A stretch of 39,762 bases of DNA from Rhodanobacter sp. 67-28 (GTDB taxonomy: Bacteria > Pseudomonadota > Gammaproteobacteria > Xanthomonadales > Rhodanobacteraceae), in contig MKTU01000041.1 of assembly GCA_001898415.1 (NCBI GenBank), positions 62,185 to 101,946 on the forward strand, read 5' to 3'. Shown one piece after another: positions 33,842-39,762 of this stretch. Positions within the stretch are counted from its first letter, which is position 1; each line of letters starts with the position of its first letter. The notes under the pieces are model-generated. The model saw only the letters and a program-made list of their open reading frames with translations, searched no databases and was not told where the DNA came from. Position numbers and translations under genes: made by a program.

Positions 33842-34938
33842 CAGTTCTCGATCCTCTCCAGGCCGCGTATCTCCCGAATGCCCAGGCCGGGCGCGTCCGT
33901 TACCGAGATCTCCGATTCGTTGAAGATTACCCCACCGTCGACCGGGTTGAACTGGCACAGCGAGGGGCCGTCCAGGTCGATCTTGGTGATCGCGTTGGAC
34001 TTGGCCACCGCCACGTGCACCGCGGCCGCCACGCTGATCGAGGTTTCCAGCATGCAGCCGATCATGCACTCGATGCCGTGCATGCCGGCGATGTCGGCGA
34101 TGCGGATCGCATTGGAGATGCCGCCGGTCTTCATCAGCTTGATGTTGATGATGTCGGCCGCGCGCAGGCGAATCAGCTCGATCACCTCCATCGGGCCGAA
34201 CACGCTCTCGTCGGCCATCACCGGCGTGTGCACGCGCTCGGTGACGTAGCGCATGCCGGCCAGGTCGTTGGCCTTGACCGGCTGCTCGATCAGCTCGAGC
34301 TTGATGCCGGCCTCCTCCAGCGTCTGCAGCGCATACACCGCCTGTTTGGCCGTCCAGCCCTGGTTGGCATCCAGGCGCAGCAGGGCGCGCCCTTCCACCG
34401 CGGCGTAGATCGCCTTGACCCGCTCGATGTCGACGCCGATGTCCTTGCCGACCTTGATCTTCAGCGACTCGAAACCGCGCTCCACCGCGGAGACCGAATC
34501 GGCCACCATCTTGTCGATGTAGTCGACGCTGATGGTGATGTCGGTGGTGATCACCGGATCGCCGCCGCCGAGCAGCTTGTACAGCGGCGCGCCGTAGAGC
34601 TGGCCCCACAGGTCGTACACCGCGATCTCCACCGCCGCCTTGGCGCTGGTGTTCTTCTCCATCGAGGACTGGATCAGCTGGGTGATCTGGTTGAGGTTGG
34701 CAATCTCCTGGCCGATCAGCCGCGGGGAGATGTAGTGGCGGATCGCGTCGATGATCGAGCCATGGGTGTCGCCGGTGATCACCGCGGTGGCGGGCGCCTC
34801 GCCGTAGCCGACCTCGCCGGTGTCGGTATGCATCATCACCACGATGTCGTCCACCGTGTTGACGGTGCGCAGCGCGGTCTTGAACGGGGTCTTCAGCGGT
34901 ACCCGCAGCATGCCGAACTGGATGTCGGTGATTTTCAT
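33841..34938 (-). CDS. ykfB: L-Ala-D/L-Glu epimerase (dipeptide epimerase)
   Basis: A 365-residue enolase-superfamily enzyme that epimerises murein-derived L-Ala-D-Glu to L-Ala-L-Glu, making it digestible by ordinary dipeptidases. Catalytic positions match Bacillus subtilis YkfB almost number for number: Lys160 and Lys162 (LKIKVG), Mg ligands Asp190, Glu218 (ELIEQP) and Asp243 (VMADES), Lys267 (INIKLMKTGG), and the Asp321-x-Asp323 pair (IDLDGP) that grips the dipeptide ammonium. This pair supports a true dipeptide substrate. It lies between an NlpC/P60 endopeptidase that could produce the dipeptide and an RpiR regulator. It is a clear paralogue of dgcA at 24574, but longer and from a different branch. 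Confidence 0.92.
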   Translation of the reverse strand: MKITDIQFGMLRVPLKTPFKTALRTVNTVDDIVVMMHTDTGEVGYGEAPATAVITGDTHGSIIDAIRHYISPRLIGQEIANLNQITQLIQSSMEKNTSAKAAVEIAVYDLWGQLYGAPLYKLLGGGDPVITTDITISVDYIDKMVADSVSAVERGFESLKIKVGKDIGVDIERVKAIYAAVEGRALLRLDANQGWTAKQAVYALQTLEEAGIKLELIEQPVKANDLAGMRYVTERVHTPVMADESVFGPMEVIELIRLRAADIINIKLMKTGGISNAIRIADIAGMHGIECMIGCMLETSISVAAAVHVAVAKSNAITKIDLDGPSLCQFNPVDGGVIFNESEISVTDAPGLGIREIRGLERIEN

Positions 34939-34990
34939 GGGAAGGCCTTCATGGAATCCGTGTCCTGTTTTCTTTTTGGTGCCGGCGGGC

Positions 34991-36394
34991 TCAGCGGCGG
35001 ATGCGCACGATGCTGGTCATGCGGTCGACATAGGTCTGCTTGTCGTTGTAGAGCAGCGGCAGCAGCGGGGTCACCGACACCGCGTTGAGCTTGATGTGCA
35101 CGCGGCTGCCGTCGGCCTTGCGGTAACTCATGCCGCCGACGTCGTGGATCACCCAGGGCTGGCCCTGGTACTGGCCGATCACCATCATCACGTGGCCGGG
35201 GATGTAGACCAGGTCGCCGACCTCCAGCGCCTGCGCGGCCTTGAGGCGCGTCTCGCGGCTGTCCTTGGCGGTGAACGCGCGGTGCTCCAATGCCGGGCTG
35301 ATCGCCTGCCTGCTGGTGTTGCGCGGCATCTGCACGCCCATGCTGCGGTACACGTCGGAGACGAAGCCCGAGCAGTCGCGGCCATCGTACGCGTGGCCCC
35401 AGCCGTAGCGTTCGCCGAGGAACTTGAACGCCTGGCGGATGATGTTGGCGCGGGTCAGCGGCAGGTAGTCGGCAGCCGTGTCGGTGTTCTTCTGCAGCAG
35501 CGCCGGGGTGAAGCCCAGCGTGCCGTCGGCCTTGCGCAGCGGCAGGTCGAGCACGTGCGCGGCGTACGGCGTCTGCCCGTTCACCGGCTGGTCCGGCGGC
35601 AGATCGGTCGCCAGCGGCAGGCGCGTGCCCATGTCCAGCGGCAGCTGCGAGACGGCCGGCACCTCGCGGGTGAACACGGTGCGTTCGACCGCGCCGGTGA
35701 TCACCCGGTACGGCGTCCTGTCAACGTAGCCGAACACCTCGGCCGCGCTGCCTTCGGCCACGTTGTCCTTTTCCGTCCACGCCGCATAGCGCGGGCTGAC
35801 CACGAACAGCCACTGGCCGTCGGCGCTCGCATGCACGATCGCCACCGGCGTGCCGGGAAATTCGGCGGTCTCCTGGAAGCGGTCGATGTCGGTGTCGCCC
35901 TTTTCATTGAACACGCGCAGCGTGGTGGGGAACGTGCGCAGCGCAGCGCGGCGCACCACCAGGCCGTAGCGCGTCTTCTGCTGCGCGGGAATCGCATCCA
36001 GTGCGAGGTTGGCGACCACCGCGTCGAGCGTGGCCGCGCTCACCGATTTGCCCTCGACGTCGAACAGCGGTCGATCCGGCCGCTGCGACAGATCCTTGAT
36101 CCAGCCTTCGACGCGGGCGCGGTCCAGCGTCGAAGGCAACGCGCGCAGATCGTGCATCGACGGGTCGATCTTCAGCAGCCTGGCGTTCTGCGCCGCGATC
36201 GCCGCGCGATCCATCACCGGCGCATCGGGCTGCGCCAGCCGCTCCACCCAGAACTGCGGCGTCAGCTGCGCCTCGCCCACGCCGAGCACGCCGGAGGGCG
36301 GCACGACCAGCGCGTCGTCGGCGCCGCGGGCCTGCGGCGCCGCCGCGGCGAGCAGGGGCGCAAGCAGGAGAGTGGCAAGCAGGGGAAATCGCAT
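34991..36394 (-). CDS. Exported NlpC/P60 (C40) peptidase with SH3-like N-terminal region
   Basis: A 467-residue periplasmic cysteine peptidase. A signal peptide (about 1-23, LLATLLLAPLLAAAAPQA) is followed by an SH3-like region (about 120-290) and the C40 domain (about 320-425), with Cys341 in DGRDCSGF, His401 in PGHVMMVIG and third residue His417 in VIHDVGGM. Such YkfC-like enzymes cut gamma-D-Glu-diamino acid bonds in murein peptides, releasing L-Ala-D-Glu. The epimerase for that dipeptide is the next gene (52-base gap). AGGA at 36402-36405 favours the second of two adjacent ATGs (36394). The preceding DUF819 gene ends 25 bases upstream, so all are one operon. Confidence 0.9.
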   Translation of the reverse strand: MRFPLLATLLLAPLLAAAAPQARGADDALVVPPSGVLGVGEAQLTPQFWVERLAQPDAPVMDRAAIAAQNARLLKIDPSMHDLRALPSTLDRARVEGWIKDLSQRPDRPLFDVEGKSVSAATLDAVVANLALDAIPAQQKTRYGLVVRRAALRTFPTTLRVFNEKGDTDIDRFQETAEFPGTPVAIVHASADGQWLFVVSPRYAAWTEKDNVAEGSAAEVFGYVDRTPYRVITGAVERTVFTREVPAVSQLPLDMGTRLPLATDLPPDQPVNGQTPYAAHVLDLPLRKADGTLGFTPALLQKNTDTAADYLPLTRANIIRQAFKFLGERYGWGHAYDGRDCSGFVSDVYRSMGVQMPRNTSRQAISPALEHRAFTAKDSRETRLKAAQALEVGDLVYIPGHVMMVIGQYQGQPWVIHDVGGMSYRKADGSRVHIKLNAVSVTPLLPLLYNDKQTYVDRMTSIVRIRR

Positions 36395-36419
36395 CATCGT
36401 GTCCTGTCGCAAGAACGCA

Positions 36420-37571
36420 TCACGGAAGGGCCAGCTGCTTCAGGATCGACGCCACCACCAGGCCGAAACCGGTGCCGAGGATGTAGCCGAGCAAGGCCAG
36501 CAGGATACCCACCGGCACCAGCGCGGCCGAATAGCTGGCCGCCAGGATCGGCGTGGCGGCCACGCCGCCAATATGCGCCAGCGAGGAGATGCCGCACAGG
36601 TAGAGGTCGAAACGGAACAGCTTGGCGAAGCCGATCAGCAGCAGCGCGTGGATCGCGATGACGGTAACGCCGCACAGCAGGTACAGCGGTGCCGCGGCGA
36701 TGCCGTGGAAGTTGCTCTGCGAGGCCAGCACCGCCACCACGCTGATCAGCAGGGCGCCGGAGATCGTGCTGGCGCCCGGATAACGCGCCAGCGGCGTATG
36801 CGCCACCACCAGCCCTGCGCCGGTGGCCAGCAGGATCGTCCAGGTGGTCGCGCTCAACATGCTGGAGGTCGGCAGTTTCGTCGCCACCCAGCCAGCCAGC
36901 GCGGCCGCCAGCAAGGCCATGCCCAGCCACAGCAGCACGCTGTCGGGCGTGGTCGGGCCGGTGGGTTTCGTTTCCGCCAGCGGGATGTCGCCGCTGGACT
37001 TGGCCCGCGTCCAGCGGTTGAACGCCGGCGCCAGCCGCGCCACCGAAAACAGCACCACCACCCACATCGAGTAGCACAGCGCGTCGGTCAGCAGCGACAT
37101 CGCCAGCAACTGGTCGGACATGTCGATCGCCTGCTTCACCGCGATCATGTTGGCGGTGCCGCCGACCCAGCTGCCGGACAGCGCGGCCAGCGGTTGCCAC
37201 TGGTCGCCCGGCAGCCAGTGCCGGTAGATCAGGAACGCGCCGATGAAGGCCACGAACAGGCTCACCGAGGTGCAGGCGAACACGGCCAGCACGCGCGGCC
37301 CCAGCCGCCAGATCGCGCGCAGGTCGCAGTTGATCATCAGCAGGAACAACAGCGCCGGCACCAGGTGCGAGACCAGCATCGTCTGCGCCGCATGGATCTC
37401 GTCGTTGACCTGCCACAGCCCCGACACGGCCAACGCGGTCACCAGCAGATAGGTCAGCACGATCGGCGGCAACCCCGAGAAGACCTTCCAGCCGTAGCGG
37501 CGCTCGATCGCCGGAAACACCCCGGCGGCCAGCAACATCACCGCCAGGTAGGGCCAGACCGTTTGGATCAC
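36420..37571 (-). CDS. DUF819 family membrane protein, candidate peptide transporter
   Basis: A 383-residue integral membrane protein with about 10-11 hydrophobic helices of the DUF819 family, whose biochemical role is not established. Conserved stretches include LPPIVLTYLL, the Gly/Asn-rich SGSWVGGTANMIAVKQAI (about 125-142) and CGISSLAHIGGVAATPILAASY near the C-terminus, a pair of Gly-rich segments resembling inverted-repeat transporters. The start is GTG at 37571 with GAGGGG just upstream; no in-frame ATG fits the first helix. As first gene of the operon with a murein endopeptidase and a dipeptide epimerase, it is a good candidate for importing L-Ala-D-Glu into the cytoplasm. This is inference from position. 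Confidence 0.85.
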   Translation of the reverse strand: MIQTVWPYLAVMLLAAGVFPAIERRYGWKVFSGLPPIVLTYLLVTALAVSGLWQVNDEIHAAQTMLVSHLVPALLFLLMINCDLRAIWRLGPRVLAVFACTSVSLFVAFIGAFLIYRHWLPGDQWQPLAALSGSWVGGTANMIAVKQAIDMSDQLLAMSLLTDALCYSMWVVVLFSVARLAPAFNRWTRAKSSGDIPLAETKPTGPTTPDSVLLWLGMALLAAALAGWVATKLPTSSMLSATTWTILLATGAGLVVAHTPLARYPGASTISGALLISVVAVLASQSNFHGIAAAPLYLLCGVTVIAIHALLLIGFAKLFRFDLYLCGISSLAHIGGVAATPILAASYSAALVPVGILLALLGYILGTGFGLVVASILKQLALP

Positions 37572-37639
37572 ATGCGTCCCCTCGTGGTTCGTGCGCGGGC
37601 CAGTGCCAGCCTCGCTGTCGTGTCGGCAAGGAATAGCTG

Positions 37640-37700
37640 ATTCGAGTCGAATTGGTTTGAAGCATAAATTATTGACCAGCATTTGCAAGCGTGTTACACA
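37640..37700. promoter_or_regulatory. Divergent promoter region with 13-bp palindrome
   Basis: ATTCGA-G-TCGAAT (37640-37652) is a perfect palindrome between the DUF819 operon (minus) and the transglutaminase-like gene (plus). For the plus direction, TTGACC (37672-37677), 17 bases, TACACA (37695-37700) is a plausible promoter. The region is much richer in A/T than its surroundings. The RpiR regulator of the operon is the obvious candidate ligand of the palindrome. Confidence 0.55.
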
Positions 37701-37718
37701 GCCATTTCAGGGGATCGG

Positions 37719-39257
37719 ATGCGGAGACGCCGCTCGATGGATACACCATTGCCTGCCACCACGAGAATACGACGCCATGCCCGGGCCGCGCGCCTGTTGC
37801 TGGTGGCCGCGCTGGCGCTGTCCGCCGGCCTGCCGGCGGGGGCGAGCGTGGGTGGCTCACCGCTGAATCCCGTCATTGCCCAGATCGACGCCGGCCATTT
37901 CAAGGCGGCGCAGGCGGCGATCGAGACCGCGCTGGCGCAGCCGGGCGTGTCGGCCGAGCAGCGCCAGGCACTGCTGTTCCAGCGCGAGCGCATGCGCCGC
38001 ATCCTGCTCGACTTCACCCTGAGCGCGGACGAGGTCGAGGCGCGCGTGCGCAAGCAGATCCCCGACCTCACCGACGCCGAGTTCGCGAAGTGGAACGCCG
38101 CCGGCCTGTTCGAACATCAGGTCATCGACGGCCGCACGCTGTACTTCAAGCGTTCGCCCGGCAATCTGTTCCGGCTCAGCCCCGAGGCGGTGGCGCGGCG
38201 CGCGGTGCAGGCACCGATCACCGACGGCCCGATGGAATCGCTCAACGACCACCAGCGCGCGATCTTCCACGCCGCGCTCGACCAGCATCGCGCCAGCGTG
38301 CTGCCGCAGCGCCTGCGCATGACGCAGACACTCACCGTCGACGCCGATGCGGTGCCCGCGGGCAAGATCGTGCGTGCGTGGATTCCCTACCCGCAGGCGA
38401 TCCCCGGCCAGCAGGAAGACATCCGCTACGTCGCCAGCGTGCCGGCGAAGCACGACATCGCGCCGAAATCGGCGCCGCAGCGCACGGTGTACCTGGAAAA
38501 GCCCGCCGTGGCCGGGCAGAAGACCGTGTTCTCGGTCACCTACGAACTGACCTTGCTGGCGCAATACCACGCGATCGACCCGGCCAGGGTGCAAGCGGAA
38601 ACCATCACCCCGGAGCTGGCCCCGTTCGTGGCCGAGCGCGCGCCGCACATCGTGTTCACCGACGCCATGCGCGCGTTCTCGCGCAAGGTCGTGGGCGAGG
38701 AGAAGAACCCGTACCGCATCGCGCAGAAACTGTTCGCCGCGGTGGACCGGATTCCCTGGGCCGGCGCGCGCGAGTATTCGACGATCTCCAACATCAGCGA
38801 CTACGCGCTGCACGCCGGCCACGCCGACTGCGGCCAGCAGACCCTGCTGCTGATGACCCTGCTGCGCCTCAACGGCATCCCCGCGCGCTGGCAGTCCGGC
38901 ATGGTGTTCGCCGCCGACGGCAGCGGCTACAGCAACATCCACGACTGGGGCTTCCTGTACCTCGCGCCGTACGGCTGGGTGCCGATGGACGTCACCACCG
39001 GCCGCCTGCATCCGGCCGCGGGCGACGACCCGGCGCTGGAGTGGTTCTACCTCGGCGGGCTCGACAATTGGCGCATCGCCTTCAATGCCGACTACGGGCG
39101 CCGCTTCGAGCCGCCCAAGCACCACTTCCGTTCCGACGACGTGGATTCGCAGCGCGGCGAGGCCGAGTGGGACGGCGGCAACGTGTACTTCGATCAACTG
39201 GACTACGACTTCGACTGGCAGGTGCTGCCAGCGGAGCACGGACGCGGCGGCAACTAA
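37719..39257 (+). CDS. Exported transglutaminase-like (papain-fold) protein
   Basis: A 512-residue protein with a long Arg-rich signal peptide (about 1-45, LLLVAALALSAGLPAGA) and a transglutaminase-like domain (about 340-440). The catalytic triad is Cys371 (GHADCGQQ), His408 (NIHDWGF) and Asp424 (PMDVTTG). The middle part (about 190-320) resembles the beta domain often found before such catalytic cores. Bacterial members usually act as proteases or amidases rather than cross-linkers. AGGGG at 37709-37713 supports ATG 37719; ATG 37737 is an alternative. Divergent from the murein dipeptide operon and followed by a TonB receptor, it may release peptides for uptake. Confidence 0.82.
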   Translation: MRRRRSMDTPLPATTRIRRHARAARLLLVAALALSAGLPAGASVGGSPLNPVIAQIDAGHFKAAQAAIETALAQPGVSAEQRQALLFQRERMRRILLDFTLSADEVEARVRKQIPDLTDAEFAKWNAAGLFEHQVIDGRTLYFKRSPGNLFRLSPEAVARRAVQAPITDGPMESLNDHQRAIFHAALDQHRASVLPQRLRMTQTLTVDADAVPAGKIVRAWIPYPQAIPGQQEDIRYVASVPAKHDIAPKSAPQRTVYLEKPAVAGQKTVFSVTYELTLLAQYHAIDPARVQAETITPELAPFVAERAPHIVFTDAMRAFSRKVVGEEKNPYRIAQKLFAAVDRIPWAGAREYSTISNISDYALHAGHADCGQQTLLLMTLLRLNGIPARWQSGMVFAADGSGYSNIHDWGFLYLAPYGWVPMDVTTGRLHPAAGDDPALEWFYLGGLDNWRIAFNADYGRRFEPPKHHFRSDDVDSQRGEAEWDGGNVYFDQLDYDFDWQVLPAEHGRGGN

Positions 39258-39281
39258 CCGGCAGCTATTCACAAAAACTGG

Positions 39282-39298
39282 CATCGACGGCGTCGATG
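39282..39298. promoter_or_regulatory. 17-bp perfect palindrome upstream of the last TonB receptor
   Basis: CATCGACG-G-CGTCGATG, eight-bp arms around one base, 14 bases before the receptor ATG. No T-run follows, and a loop of one base makes an RNA hairpin poor, so a dimeric repressor site is more likely than a terminator. Confidence 0.5.
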
Positions 39299-39311
39299 GG
39301 GAGATGGGGAA

Positions 39312-39762
39312 ATGAGCAACAGTCGCAGCTTGCGCAGAACCGTACTTTGCATGGCGCTTGGCATGGGCCTGGCCTCGCTGGCCGTGCCTGCCGCCTTTGC
39401 CGGCAGCAACGACGGCGCCGTGGTCGGCCACACCGCGGCGGGCGCGGTGGTCACGGTGACCAGCACCGACACCGGCCTCACCCGCAGCGTCACCGCCGAT
39501 GCCAAGGGCAACTACCGCTTCCCGTTCCTGCCGGTCGGCACCTACACCTTGCAGAGCAGCGGCGGCGGTGCCGCGAGCGAGCCGATCAACGTCACGGTGA
39601 GCCTGGGCAACACCACCACCGTCAACGTCGGCTCGGCTCCGACCGCGACCGAACTGAGCGCGGTCACGGTCAGCGGCTCGGTCCTCCCCGGCGTCGACGT
39701 CACCTCCACCGAGTCGGCCACCAACGTCACCCGCGAGCAACTGGCGCGGCTGCCGGTGGATC
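39312..39762 (+). CDS. TonB-dependent receptor with carboxypeptidase-like N-terminal domain, 3' truncated
   Basis: The first 150 codons of an Oar-like TonB-dependent receptor, cut by the window end. Signal peptide about 1-28 (LASLAVPAAFAGS). A carboxypeptidase-regulatory-like beta domain (about 35-105) contains VTVTSTDTG and GNYRFPFLPVGTYTL. A TonB-box-like ELSAVTVSGS (about 118-127) follows, and then the plug begins (TREQLARLPV). GGGGA at 39305-39309 is close to the ATG. The gap to the transglutaminase-like gene is 54 bases and holds a palindrome, so the two genes may be co-transcribed. Receptors of this type import or bind large peptides. Confidence 0.85.
   Translation, partial: MSNSRSLRRTVLCMALGMGLASLAVPAAFAGSNDGAVVGHTAAGAVVTVTSTDTGLTRSVTADAKGNYRFPFLPVGTYTLQSSGGGAASEPINVTVSLGNTTTVNVGSAPTATELSAVTVSGSVLPGVDVTSTESATNVTREQLARLPVD

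Noticed and set aside
36395..36412. TTG start six codons before the NlpC/P60 signal peptide
   Set aside because: It would put extra residues before the signal peptide, and the AGGA site fits ATG 36394 better.

Overview
The window looks like chromosomal DNA of a high-GC gammaproteobacterium of the Xanthomonadales, most likely the Rhodanobacteraceae/Xanthomonadaceae branch. The evidence is a Clp-type CRP homologue next to speD and to a trpG-trpD-trpC block (a known xanthomonad neighbourhood), many TonB-dependent receptors, and REP-like palindromes between genes. No rRNA, tRNA, CRISPR array, transposase or prophage gene was found, and no gene-free stretch exceeds about 300 bases.

Layout. 1-3920: 3' part of a TonB-dependent receptor, a terminator, and an exported D-aminoacylase-like amidohydrolase with an altered metal site. 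4067-8311: an orphan cassette of a FemAB/CelD-like acyltransferase, a ThDP enzyme and an ATP-grasp ligase. 8323-17102: housekeeping genes: metF with an upstream inverted repeat, a small exported protein, ilvE, speD, clp with a CRP-type site in its leader, a TSUP exporter, and trpG-trpD-trpC-HAD phosphatase. 17099-27467: a regulon around a LysR-type regulator, made of TonB receptor-APC permease-P1 peptidase, dgcN-dgcA, and gamma-glutamyltransferase. 27581-29488: an orphan TPR/winged-helix regulator and a small beta-propeller protein. 29535-37571 (minus strand): DUF819 membrane protein, NlpC/P60 endopeptidase, L-Ala-D/L-Glu epimerase, RpiR regulator, YkuD-type L,D-transpeptidase homologue, DAACS-type symporter and a D-amino-acid oxidase-like flavoprotein. 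37640-39762: a divergent intergenic palindrome, a transglutaminase-like exported protein and the start of a third TonB receptor.

How the genes fit together (inference built on family knowledge). From 17 kb onward almost every gene can act on D-glutamate or on gamma-glutamyl, muropeptide-type peptides: outer-membrane uptake, periplasmic cleavage (P1 peptidase, GGT, NlpC/P60), inner-membrane import (APC, DAACS, possibly DUF819), epimerisation of L-Ala-D-Glu, and conversion of free D-Glu through N-acetyl-D-Glu to N-acetyl-L-Glu (DgcN, DgcA). The strongest direct evidence of coordination is a 28-bp box (two conserved blocks, 9 and 13 bp, separated by 6 variable bases) found upstream of three transcription units. 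In each copy it lies at exactly the same distance from an identical TATGCTCGA -10 region. This defines a local regulon, most simply under the LysR-type regulator at 22438-23340. A second module, with an RpiR regulator and a palindrome in its divergent promoter region, appears to handle murein dipeptides.
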